From: Pseudomonadota bacterium
GTDB lineage: Bacteria > Pseudomonadota > Gammaproteobacteria > Berkiellales > Berkiellaceae
DNA: 64,000 nt
Reading direction: 5' to 3'
Assembly (NCBI GenBank): GCA_018241965.1
Contig: JAFECS010000010.1
Location: forward strand, 16,916-80,915
Made by a program: the position numbers and the translations under genes. Shown here one piece after another: positions 41,906 to 50,015 of the stretch (its first letter is position 1; each line of letters opens with the position of its first letter). Under the pieces are notes generated by a model. The model ran no database searches, had not been told where the DNA came from, and was given only the letters and a program-made list of their open reading frames with translations.

Positions 41906-42643
41906 ATGACAGTTACTATGCGACAAATGTTAGAAGCAGGCGTTCATTTTGGTCACCAAACCCGTTTTTGGGATCCAAAAATGAAGCAATATATTTTCAC
42001 TATCCGAAATAAAATTCACATTATTAATTTGGATAAAACATACCCCTTATTTCAAGAATCTTTAGGCTTTATTAAGCGTGTTGCTGCAAGAGGGGGGAAA
42101 ATTTTGTTTGTAGGCACCAAAATGAGTGCTAGCAGAATCATCCAAGAACAAGCTGAACGTTGCGGCATGCCTTATGTGAATTACCGTTGGCTTGGCGGTA
42201 TGTTAACGAATTTCAAAACCGTGAAACAATCTATCAAGCGCTTGCAAGAACTTGAAGCTATGCGCGACGATGGTACTTTTGAAAAATTAGTTAAAAAAGA
42301 AGCGCTCATGCGTACACGTGAACTGCAAAAGCTTGAAAGAAGCTTAGGCGGTATTAAAAACATGGGCAGCTTACCAGATGCTCTTTTTGTTATTGACGTT
42401 GGGCATGAAAAAATTGCCGTACGTGAAGCCAATAATTTGCGTATACCAGTGGTGGGCGTTGTGGATACCAATAATAATCCTCATGGTATTGATTACCTAA
42501 TTCCTGGTAATGATGATGCTATTCGCGCCATTGAATTGTATGTAAGCTCTGTTGCCGATGTGATTTTAGATGCTAGAAGCAACATGCAGCCTATGCAAGG
42601 TGATGAAAGTGAATACGTTGAAATGGATCAGGACGAAGCCTAA
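41906..42643 (+). CDS. rpsB: 30S ribosomal protein S2
   Basis: 245 residues, typical S2 throughout: [70 protein letters not shown], and [31 protein letters not shown]2 binds late in 30S assembly and helps recruit S1. The C-terminus is acidic as usual. It is followed by tsf after 96 bases that contain an attenuator-like hairpin. Confidence 0.98.
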   Translation: MTVTMRQMLEAGVHFGHQTRFWDPKMKQYIFTIRNKIHIINLDKTYPLFQESLGFIKRVAARGGKILFVGTKMSASRIIQEQAERCGMPYVNYRWLGGMLTNFKTVKQSIKRLQELEAMRDDGTFEKLVKKEALMRTRELQKLERSLGGIKNMGSLPDALFVIDVGHEKIAVREANNLRIPVVGVVDTNNNPHGIDYLIPGNDDAIRAIELYVSSVADVILDARSNMQPMQGDESEYVEMDQDEA

Positions 42644-42696
42644 TCCACACGTAATTCAAATTAAAAGACAGAGTAAGTTCAAACTAGAAAGAGTAA

Positions 42697-42713
42697 AGGG
42701 GGCTATGCCCCCT
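42697..42713 (+). terminator. Attenuator-like hairpin between rpsB and tsf
   Basis: The perfect stem AGGGGGC-TAT-GCCCCCT is followed by GATTTAT instead of a run of T. It probably reduces but does not stop transcription into tsf, similar to the attenuation known between rpsB and tsf in E. coli. Confidence 0.6.
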
Positions 42714-42739
42714 GATTTATGTATAAATAGAGGATAAAC

Positions 42740-43624
42740 ATGGCAGAAGTCACAGCAGCGATGGTAAAAGATCTTCGTGAGCGCACCGGTGCGGGCATGA
42801 TGGAATGTAAAAAAGCGTTAGTTGAAGCCAATGGCGATATGCAAGCTGCCGAAGAAATCATCGCAAAATCAGGGCATAAAAAAGCAGCTAAAACCGCTTC
42901 ACGCACAGCCGCTGAAGGGCGCATTGTAATAGCAACAAATCCCCAAGCCGCTATTGTATTAGAAGTAAATTGCGAAACAGATTTTGTGGCCAGAGATGAA
43001 AGTTTTGTGAAGTTTGCGCAAAGTGTGGCCACATTAGCGCTGGATAAAAATGTGTTGGACATTGAAAAGCTAAATGAAACTGCTTTAGAAGCAAATCAAT
43101 CTGTTGAAGAAGTGCGTAAAGCTTTGATTGCACGCTTGGGTGAAAATATTCAAGTTCGCAGATTATCTGAATTAAAAGCCCAAGCTAACGAAAGAATCGG
43201 TAGCTATGTTCATAATGCCCGCATTGGTACATTAGTCTTGGTTTCTGGTGGAAATGAACAGCTAGCAAAAGATTTGGCGATGCATATTGCTGCTATGCGC
43301 CCACAATTTATTAAAATTGAAGATGTTCCTGAAAACATTGTCGCTAAAGAAAAAGAAATTATGCTCGAACGTGCAAAACAAAGCGGCAAACCTGAAAATA
43401 TTTTGGAAAAAATTGTGCAAGGTATGCTGCACAAACATTTTGGAGAAGTTTGCTTAACAGGCCAGCCATTTTTTAAAGATCCAGATCAAACCATTGGCGC
43501 ATTATTAAAAGCAAACAATGCCAATGTTTTGAAAATGATTCGATTTGAAGTAGGTGAAGGCATAGAAGTTGTTAAGAAGAGTTTTGAAGAAGAGGTTATG
43601 GCGCAAGCGCGCGGGAGCAAGTAA
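42740..43624 (+). CDS. tsf: Elongation factor Ts
   Basis: 294 residues. It is the nucleotide exchange factor for EF-Tu. The N-terminal UBA-like domain has [32 protein letters not shown], the core has [17 protein letters not shown] (the TDFV motif that contacts EF-Tu), and the C-terminal part has [19 protein letters not shown]. Its length is close to E. coli (283). Its TAA overlaps the pyrH ATG by one base. Confidence 0.98.
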   Translation: MAEVTAAMVKDLRERTGAGMMECKKALVEANGDMQAAEEIIAKSGHKKAAKTASRTAAEGRIVIATNPQAAIVLEVNCETDFVARDESFVKFAQSVATLALDKNVLDIEKLNETALEANQSVEEVRKALIARLGENIQVRRLSELKAQANERIGSYVHNARIGTLVLVSGGNEQLAKDLAMHIAAMRPQFIKIEDVPENIVAKEKEIMLERAKQSGKPENILEKIVQGMLHKHFGEVCLTGQPFFKDPDQTIGALLKANNANVLKMIRFEVGEGIEVVKKSFEEEVMAQARGSK

Positions 43625-44352
43625 TGACAGCATCGCCCGTTTATAAACGGATTTTGTTAAAGCTCAGTGGTGAAGCATTAATGGGCGATGAACATTTTGG
43701 GATTGATCCCAAGGTGTTAGATCGTATCGCTTCTGATGTAGGTGAGCTTATCAAGCTTGGTGTTGAAGTAGGGATGGTCGTTGGTGGCGGTAACTTGTTT
43801 AGAGGCAAATCGCTCTCTAAAGCCGGATTAGGACGTATCTCTGGTGATCAAATGGGCATGCTTGCTACAGTAATGAATGCTATAGCGATGCGCGATGCCT
43901 TAGAAAGGGCAGGGTTATCCACCAGAATCATGTCAGCCATTCCAATGAGCGGATTTGTGGATCACTACGACAGACGAAAAGCTATTCATCATTTACAAAG
44001 AAAACGCGTTGTTTTATTTGCGGCAGGTACTGGAAATCCCTTGGTCACAACAGACTCTGCTGCAAGTTTGCGCGCCATAGAAATAGAAGCCAATGTATTG
44101 CTAAAAGCAACGAATGTTGATGGTGTGTATTCAGCTGATCCGGCTTTGAATCCACAGGCAAAATTGTATGACAAAATTACCTTTTCGCAAGCTTTGGAAA
44201 AAGAGTTAGGGGTAATGGATTTAACGGCATTTTGTCAATGTCGAGATCACAATATGCCCATTAGAGTATTTAATATCAACAAGCCAAAAGCATTATTTCG
44301 TATCCTTAAAGGTGAAAATGAGGGCACCTTGGTGCAAAGGGGGGATGAATGA
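43624..44352 (+). CDS. pyrH: UMP kinase
   Basis: 242 residues. It phosphorylates UMP to UDP. Amino-acid-kinase-family features: [22 protein letters not shown] at the N-terminus, [49 protein letters not shown] and [27 protein letters not shown]. It is linked to tsf by a one-base overlap and to frr by ATGA, so all three are coupled. Confidence 0.97.
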   Translation: MTASPVYKRILLKLSGEALMGDEHFGIDPKVLDRIASDVGELIKLGVEVGMVVGGGNLFRGKSLSKAGLGRISGDQMGMLATVMNAIAMRDALERAGLSTRIMSAIPMSGFVDHYDRRKAIHHLQRKRVVLFAAGTGNPLVTTDSAASLRAIEIEANVLLKATNVDGVYSADPALNPQAKLYDKITFSQALEKELGVMDLTAFCQCRDHNMPIRVFNINKPKALFRILKGENEGTLVQRGDE

Positions 44353-44906
44353 TAAACGATATTCAAAAAGATGCTAAAGCAAGAATGACTAAAAGCATTC
44401 GTGCGCTAGAAGACGATCTGGCAAAACTACGTGCTGGTAGAGCGCATCCGAGTTTACTGGATGGGGTGATGGTACCTTATTATGGAACGCCAACCCCGCT
44501 CACACAGGTTGCCAGTGTTGGTGTGGAAAGCGCTTTAATGCTGACTGTTAAACCATTTGAAAAAAGAATTGTACCTGATATTGAAAAAGCTATTCGGGCA
44601 GCGGATTTAGGTTTAAATCCAGCGACATCTGGGGATGTTATTCGCGTTCCTTTACCCCCCTTAAGCGAAGAAAGAAGAAAAGAATTAATCAAAAAAGTTA
44701 AAGCTGAAGGTGAAAACGCCAAAGTAGCTGTGCGTAATATTCGCAGAGATTCAAATCAGCATATTAAAGATTTGCTGAAATCAAAATCTATTAGTGAAGA
44801 TGATCAACGTAAAGCAGAAGATGCTATGCAAAAGCTAACAGATAGCTATATCCACCAAATCGATGAAATGCTTATAAAACGAGAAAAAGACTTAATGGAG
44901 ATCTAA
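44349..44906 (+). CDS. frr: Ribosome recycling factor
   Basis: 185 residues, the standard length. It splits post-termination ribosomes together with EF-G. Typical segments: [61 protein letters not shown] and [21 protein letters not shown]. It starts within the pyrH stop (ATGA). Confidence 0.98.
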   Translation: MINDIQKDAKARMTKSIRALEDDLAKLRAGRAHPSLLDGVMVPYYGTPTPLTQVASVGVESALMLTVKPFEKRIVPDIEKAIRAADLGLNPATSGDVIRVPLPPLSEERRKELIKKVKAEGENAKVAVRNIRRDSNQHIKDLLKSKSISEDDQRKAEDAMQKLTDSYIHQIDEMLIKREKDLMEI

Positions 44907-44911
44907 AGTTC

Positions 44912-45655
44912 TTGTTTAAATATGCTTCTCATCCTGGCCTTAAAGCGCACGCTGATAATTTACCGGTACACGTTGCCATCATTATGGATGGCAACGGGCG
45001 TTGGGCCAAGCGCCAGAATTTAAGTCGTACAAAAGGCCACATACAAGGGGTGCAGACTGTTCGTGAAGTTATTGGCGCATGTCAGGAAAAAAACATCAGC
45101 GTGCTTACTTTGTTTGCCTTTGGGGTAGAAAATTGGAAACGCCCTACAAAAGAAGTGCGTAATTTGTTTCGGTTGTTTTTTTTAGTCTTGCGTAAAGATA
45201 TTGCCAAGTTGCATGAAAATAGTATTAAACTAAAAATAATTGGCGATAGAACGGTGTTACACAAAGCATTAGTCAGCGCCATCAATGAAGCTGAGGATTT
45301 GACGAGGCATAATACCGGATTGCAGCTAAATATTGCGGTAAATTACAGTGGTCGGTGGGATCTTTTAAATGGCATACAAAAATTAATGAAAGATCCGATG
45401 TCTAAAAAAGATATCAACGAAGACGCTATAAGCCAAGTGCTATCGCTGGCTGGGTTGCCTGAACCAGATTTGTTTATTCGAACAGGTGGCGTGCAAAGAA
45501 TCAGTAATTTTATGTTATGGGAACTTGCTTATACTGAACTCTATTTTACCAATACATTGTGGCCTGATTTTAATAAATCAGCTTTTGAATTGGCTTTAAA
45601 TGATTATGCTTCACGCGAAAGACGTTTTGGCTTAACTGCTGAACAACTAGGATAA
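44912..45655 (+). CDS. uppS: Undecaprenyl diphosphate synthase (TTG start)
   Basis: 247 residues. It makes the C55 lipid carrier precursor for peptidoglycan. The start is TTG at 44912: the only later ATG in the right area falls inside the catalytic [13 protein letters not shown] motif, and GGAG at 44897 is suitably placed. The Mg-binding Asp in MDGNGRW is present, as are FGVENWKRP and the C-terminal [34 protein letters not shown]. The residue that is usually Glu in GGExRISNF is Val here (codon GTG), a one-base difference from GAG. It follows frr by five bases. Confidence 0.96.
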   Translation: [247 protein letters not shown]

Positions 45656-45657
45656 TT

Positions 45658-46476
45658 ATGCTTTGGCAACGGATTTTAACGGCACTTTGTCTTATCCCGC
45701 TGGTATTAGGGGCGGTTATATATCTAAATACATTATATTTTTCTGTATTATCACTCCTTGTTTTTGCCTGGGGTGCTTTTGAATGGGCTAATTTATGTGA
45801 ATACAGCTCTACTCGCGATAAAGGCTTATATGTTCTTTTATTTGTTTCCCTGGGCGCGCTGTTGGGATGGTGTGGTTGTCAGATTACATTGCTTGTGGGT
45901 GTTTTATTTTGGTGCATAGCTTCATATTGGATATTAACCTATAAAACAGCGCCGATTGTTTTGCAAAATAAAATAGGCACTTCTGTTATAGGATTAATTG
46001 TTTTATTAACAGCTTGGCAAGGGTTATGTTTAACACAAAAAACCGCGTTTGGTCCTCTGTGGGTAATCTTACTATTTATCATTGTTTGGGCAAGCGATAC
46101 TTTTGCTTACTTTGTGGGTAAAAAAATGGGGCAAAACCCATTAGCGGTTACTATTAGTCCAAAGAAAACGTTAGAAGGTTTTTGGGGCGCTCTTTTCTTG
46201 ACTTTGTTGCTTGGTCTCATTATTTATTTTGTTCTTAAATCACAACCATCGATTAAATCTCATATCATGCCATTCTCAGCATGGATGAGTATTGTTTATA
46301 TTACGATTTTGCTTTCGGTAGTTGGTGATCTTTTTGAAAGCTTGCTTAAGCGTCTGTGTGGGGTAAAAGATAGTGGTACTTTATTGCCTGGTCATGGTGG
46401 GTTACTGGATAGAGTAGATAGCTTATTGGCTGCTTTACCTTTTTATGCCTTGTCTATTGCGTGGGTGACAAGATGA
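45658..46476 (+). CDS. cdsA: Phosphatidate cytidylyltransferase
   Basis: 272 residues, with about eight membrane helices. It makes CDP-diacylglycerol for phospholipid synthesis. The CDS signature is clear near the C-terminus: LFESLLKRLCGVKDSGTLLPGHGGLLDRVDSL (about 222-253), preceded by WASDTFAYFVGKKMGQNPLAVTISPKKTLEGFWGA. It starts two bases after uppS, and its stop overlaps the dxr start (ATGA). Confidence 0.97.
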   Translation: MLWQRILTALCLIPLVLGAVIYLNTLYFSVLSLLVFAWGAFEWANLCEYSSTRDKGLYVLLFVSLGALLGWCGCQITLLVGVLFWCIASYWILTYKTAPIVLQNKIGTSVIGLIVLLTAWQGLCLTQKTAFGPLWVILLFIIVWASDTFAYFVGKKMGQNPLAVTISPKKTLEGFWGALFLTLLLGLIIYFVLKSQPSIKSHIMPFSAWMSIVYITILLSVVGDLFESLLKRLCGVKDSGTLLPGHGGLLDRVDSLLAALPFYALSIAWVTR

Positions 46477-47678
46477 GTCATGCTGCCCTTGGCGTTACCA
46501 TCCTGGGTGCAACAGGATCTATTGGCCAAAATGCATTAAATATCATAAGCCAACACCCAGATAAATTTAAGGTGATAGCTTTAAGTGCCTATCAGAATGT
46601 GGGAACGCTATTTGAACAGTGTAAACAGTTTAAACCCGCTGTTGCCGTGATGGTTGATGAAGCTTTAGCAATTCAATTAGCAGATCTTCTTAAAGCTGAA
46701 AATTTACCTACTCAAGTTTTAAGTGGCAGTGAAGGTTTAGAAACAATTGCCAAACATCCTCAAAGCATCAAAGTGGTTTGTGGCATTGTTGGTGCGGCAG
46801 GGCTCCTTTCTACTTTGAGTGCCGTGAAAGCAGGTAAACAAGTGCTTATCGCAAATAAAGAGCCTTTGGTAATGGCTGGTGATTTGTTGATAGATTTGGC
46901 AGAGAAATCAGGTGCAACTTTATTACCTGTCGATAGTGAGCACAACGCATTATTCCAATGTATGCCAGCCAATTACAAAACAGGGTCAAAACCAGAGGGA
47001 GTTAAGCAAATTATATTAACTGCCTCAGGTGGTCCCTTTTTGAATTTTAGTCAACAAGCGCTTGAGAGTGTCACGCCAGAAATGGCTTGCACACACCCCA
47101 ATTGGCGCATGGGTAAGAAAATTACTGTTGATTGCGCCACCTTAATGAATAAGGGTTTGGAAGTAATAGAAGCAAGTAAGCTCTATCGATTGAATGCAGA
47201 TGAAATTGATGTTGTTATTCACCCGCAAAGCATTATTCACTCTTTAGTCGAATATATAGATGGTTCACTATTAGCTCAATTAGGTGTACCAGATATGCGC
47301 GTGCCGCTTACGCATTGTTTAGCCTGGCCTTGGCGTGAAACCTCTGGTGCGAACAGGTTATCATTGACCGAGATTGGTAATTTAACTTTTTTAAAGCCTG
47401 ATAAAGTCAAATTTCGCTGTTTAGAACTTGCTTATACCGCCTTGAGATTAGGCAATGCGGCCCCGTGTGTGCTCAATGCCAGTAATGAAGTTGCTGTGGA
47501 AGCCTTCCTAAACGGACATATTCGCTTTTTGGACATTCCGTTTTTAAACGAAACCGTATTACAACAATATGCGCATCTTGGTGCTTTGACCCTGGATGAA
47601 ATCTTACAGGCAGATGCTCTTGCAAGAAAATATTGTTCAAGCTTAATTGAAATGTGTGAGCAACCTTGCCATGGCTAA
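46473..47678 (+). CDS. dxr: 1-deoxy-D-xylulose 5-phosphate reductoisomerase
   Basis: 401 residues from the ATG at 46473, which overlaps the cdsA stop; an in-frame GTG at 46461 would lie inside cdsA. It is the second step of the MEP isoprenoid pathway. Features: NADPH-binding VTILGATGSIGQNALNII, ANKEPLVMAG, the metal/substrate site PVDSEHNALFQCM and ASGGPFL, and NWRMGKKITVDCATLMNKGLEVIEA. It supplies precursors used by UppS in the same operon. Confidence 0.97.
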   Translation: MSHAALGVTILGATGSIGQNALNIISQHPDKFKVIALSAYQNVGTLFEQCKQFKPAVAVMVDEALAIQLADLLKAENLPTQVLSGSEGLETIAKHPQSIKVVCGIVGAAGLLSTLSAVKAGKQVLIANKEPLVMAGDLLIDLAEKSGATLLPVDSEHNALFQCMPANYKTGSKPEGVKQIILTASGGPFLNFSQQALESVTPEMACTHPNWRMGKKITVDCATLMNKGLEVIEASKLYRLNADEIDVVIHPQSIIHSLVEYIDGSLLAQLGVPDMRVPLTHCLAWPWRETSGANRLSLTEIGNLTFLKPDKVKFRCLELAYTALRLGNAAPCVLNASNEVAVEAFLNGHIRFLDIPFLNETVLQQYAHLGALTLDEILQADALARKYCSSLIEMCEQPCHG

Positions 47679-49029
47679 TGTATTAATTTCCACCATCGCA
47701 TTTTTGATTGCTATTGGATTATTAGTGACTTTCCATGAATTTGGTCATTTTTGGGTAGCAAGAAGATTAGGAGTGAAAGTTCTTCGGTTTTCCGTGGGTT
47801 TTGGTAAACCGTTGATCCGTTGGCAAGATAAACACAATACCGAATATGTCATTGCAGCAATCCCCTTAGGGGGCTATGTGAAAATGGTGGACGAACGCGA
47901 AGGCCCTGTTTTGACGGAACATTTGCCTTATGCCTTTAATCGTAAACCTATTACATCTCGTATTGCCATTGTGTTAGCTGGCCCCTTATTCAATTTTATT
48001 TTTGCCATTCTAGCCTATTGGCTTATGTATATGATTGGCATTAAAGGGGTTATTCCCCAAATTGGTGAGATTAAGCCAGATACCATTGCTATGCATGCAG
48101 GTCTTGTCGCAGGTGAAGAGATTGTCAGTGTTGATCATCACCCGACGGCAACTTGGCAGCAAGTGAATAAACAGCTGATGCTGCGTATTGGTGATAAAGA
48201 TCTATTAGAAATTGAAACCAAAGAAAAAAGTGGCATTATCAGAACCCATTTTTTGGATTTACATCAGTGGGAGCTAAAAGGAGATAAACCCGATCTATTA
48301 TATGGGTTAGGCATCGTGCCTTATGAGCTGCCTATTTTCCCCAAGATAAGTGACGTGGTTTATGATGAACCTGCCATGCATGCGGGTATTATGGCTGGGG
48401 ACGTTATATTGTCTGTGAATGGCAAACAGATAAATCATTGGAAAGAATTTACAGATATAACAACCCATAGCATCAATCAACCGTTGAAAATTACTTTGTT
48501 AAGAGACGGTAATGAAGTCACCTTATCAGCAACCCCGCGTGCCAAAGAAGCAACCAATGGAGAAGTTGCAGGTTTCTTAGGATTGGTCGTTAAACCTCAA
48601 AAATTACCGGACACCATGTTGCGCAAAGAGCATTTGGATCCGTTACATGCTTTTGTTGCTGCAGTACAAAAAACCCAAGAGTACATCGCTATAAGTTTTA
48701 CTATTATTGGAAAAATGGTTACTGGAAATATAGGATTGCATGCCCTAAGCGGGCCCATTACCATTGCCCAAGGCGCCGGAGCAACTTTGGTTGTTGGCTT
48801 TCAATACTATTTAAGCTTTTTGGCCCTAATTAGTATTAGTCTTGGTGTTTTAAATTTACTCCCCATCCCTATTTTGGATGGTGGACATTTACTTTTTTAC
48901 TTCATTGAAGTGATTATTCGTAAGCCTGTGCCCGAGCGCGTTCAGATGGTGGGGTTCAAAATAGGCCTCATTTTGTTGTTATTTCTGATGATAGTTGCGT
49001 TTTACAATGACTTGCTTCGGTTACTTTGA
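47671..49029 (+). CDS. rseP: RseP site-2 zinc metalloprotease
   Basis: 452 residues from the ATG at 47671, overlapping the dxr end by eight bases. This intramembrane protease cleaves anti-sigma factor RseA and leftover signal peptides. The active site TFHEFGHFWVARR (HExxH, about residue 20) is in the first membrane helix; two PDZ domains follow (about 110-300, with EPAMHAGIMAGDVILSVNG), and the second catalytic motif NLLPIPILDGGHLLFY is in the C-terminal helices (about 400-416). Length equals E. coli RseP (450). In E. coli bamA follows directly; here about 990 bases with repeats and another gene intervene. Confidence 0.97.
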   Translation: MANVLISTIAFLIAIGLLVTFHEFGHFWVARRLGVKVLRFSVGFGKPLIRWQDKHNTEYVIAAIPLGGYVKMVDEREGPVLTEHLPYAFNRKPITSRIAIVLAGPLFNFIFAILAYWLMYMIGIKGVIPQIGEIKPDTIAMHAGLVAGEEIVSVDHHPTATWQQVNKQLMLRIGDKDLLEIETKEKSGIIRTHFLDLHQWELKGDKPDLLYGLGIVPYELPIFPKISDVVYDEPAMHAGIMAGDVILSVNGKQINHWKEFTDITTHSINQPLKITLLRDGNEVTLSATPRAKEATNGEVAGFLGLVVKPQKLPDTMLRKEHLDPLHAFVAAVQKTQEYIAISFTIIGKMVTGNIGLHALSGPITIAQGAGATLVVGFQYYLSFLALISISLGVLNLLPIPILDGGHLLFYFIEVIIRKPVPERVQMVGFKIGLILLLFLMIVAFYNDLLRLL

Positions 49030-49367
49030 ACTGAGATCCCTCCGAGCTACGCTCGTTCGGGATGACGAGAACAATGCGTCATTCTGAGCGTAGCGAAGAA
49101 TCTCCTGTCATTCAGAGCGAAGCGAAGAATCTCCCGTCATTCAGAGCGAAGCGAAGAATCTCCTTGGGATCTCTCCGTTAACTTTGATCCTTTGGTCGTT
49201 TTTTTACGCTCATTAGTCTTTTATGCTTGTAATTGTTATCAATCTTTGATTGTCTGCGTTATAATGTATCTGCTAAGTGACGTTAGCTCCTACAAGTCAG
49301 TTTCAGATTTAGGTCCATTCGTCTTTTTAGCATCGTCTTAACTTTATGTATTTTTTGGAAATTTTCT
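49030..49367. repeat. Intergenic region with three tandem copies of a GAGCGAAGCGAAGAATCTCC repeat
   Basis: Three near-identical units, CATTCWGAGCGWAGCGAAGAATCTCC, lie at 49080-49105, 49109-49134 and 49138-49163; the second and third differ from the first by only two bases. They are bounded by opposing GATCCCTCC and GGATCTCTCC segments and a GAGCTACGCTCGTTCGGGATGACGAG half-palindrome. It looks like a dispersed intergenic repeat that has expanded locally. The rest of the region holds the leader of the next gene and a TATAAT. Confidence 0.85.
49260..49265 (+). promoter_or_regulatory. -10 element for the RRM protein gene
   Basis: A consensus TATAAT about 100 bases before the start codon, without a well-spaced consensus -35. 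The long leader is usual for cold-inducible RNA-binding protein genes, but regulation cannot be read from the sequence. Confidence 0.4.
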
Positions 49368-49670
49368 ATGCAAAACAAAATTTATGTTGGCAATCTAAGC
49401 TACTCTCTAGATGAAGCCGCTTTACGTCAATCATTCGTTGAATTTGGTGAAATAACTGATGTTGCTTTCCCCAAAGATCGCGTAACTGGACGTCCACGTG
49501 GCTTTGCGTTCATCACTTTTGCTGACGCTAAAAGCGCTGAATCCGCTTTGAAGCTGGATGGGCAAGAAATTGGTGGCCGTAAGGTAGTCGTTAAATTTGC
49601 GCTTGAGCGCAAGGCGACCGGAAGTGGCGGTGGTGCAGGCGGTGGCCGTAGGGGTGAATCACGCTGGTAG
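49368..49670 (+). CDS. Small RRM-type RNA-binding protein
   Basis: A 100-residue single RRM domain. RNP2 is KIYVGNLSY (residues 3-11), RNP1 is RGFAFITF (about 45-52), and a short Gly/Arg tail (SGGGAGGGRRGESRW) ends the protein. Such proteins bind single-stranded RNA in bacteria and are often cold-induced in cyanobacteria; the role here is unknown. It is monocistronic, with its own -10 and a strong terminator, inserted between rseP and bamA. Confidence 0.93.
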   Translation: MQNKIYVGNLSYSLDEAALRQSFVEFGEITDVAFPKDRVTGRPRGFAFITFADAKSAESALKLDGQEIGGRKVVVKFALERKATGSGGGAGGGRRGESRW

Positions 49671-49710
49671 TCACTTAGTAGCGTGCTTCTCTTTTTCGTC
49701 TAATAAAAAG

Positions 49711-49737
49711 GGCCCTGGAAACAGGGCCTTTTTTTTT
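49711..49737 (+). terminator. Rho-independent terminator of the RRM gene
   Basis: A perfect stem GGCCCTG-GAAA-CAGGGCC (49711-49728) with a stable GAAA loop is followed by nine T. It is a textbook intrinsic terminator and isolates bamA from upstream transcription. Confidence 0.92.
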
Positions 49738-49738
49738 G

Positions 49739-49849
49739 CCCTCACCCGCCCTGCGGGCACCCTCTCCCACAAGGGGAGAGGGAATAAGATCCCAACTTTT
49801 TTACCCTCTCCCATTTCGGGAGAGGGTGGCTCGTAGAGCCGGGTGAGGG
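49739..49849. repeat. Nested inverted repeat (CCCTCACCC...GGGTGAGGG family) upstream of bamA
   Basis: The outer arms CCCTCACCC and GGGTGAGGG enclose two smaller hairpins, CCCTCTCCC-ACAAG-GGGAGAGGG and CCCTCTCCC-ATTTC-GGGAGAGGG, plus GCCCTGCGGGC and GGCTCGTAGAGCC. It belongs to the same family as 9258-9355. Confidence 0.92.
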
Positions 49850-49881
49850 TTTATAATTCCTCCCAAGGGGAGAAGGTAATT

Positions 49882-50001
49882 ATGAGTTAGATTGGTTTTT
49901 TTTCTGCGCTACTTCTATTTCTTGTCTCCTGTGTTAGTATGGCGGCTGCGCCGCTTTTAGCATCAAAAAAGCCGCCAAAACAGAATAAGTACTATAAATA
50001 A
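49882..50001 (+). pseudogene. Small lipoprotein-like ORF with an in-frame TAG at codon 3
   Basis: After a ribosome site (GAGAAGG) comes ATG AGT TAG, then 36 in-frame codons to TAA. The peptide after the stop starts IGFFSALLLFLVSCVSMAAA and ends KKPPKQNKYYK: a hydrophobic signal-like segment, a lipobox-like LVSC and a basic tail. It ends 14 bases before bamA. It may be a dead small lipoprotein gene, an amber readthrough product or a sequencing error, or it could be translated from another start such as ATG 49939 (20 codons, no hydrophobic part). Confidence 0.45.
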
Positions 50002-50015
50002 GTAAAAATGAAAAA

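Noticed and set aside
49939..50001. A 20-codon peptide MAAAPLLASKKPPKQNKYYK as a leader peptide of bamA
   Set aside because: No ribosome site precedes this ATG; it is better explained as the tail of the longer amber-interrupted frame starting at 49882.
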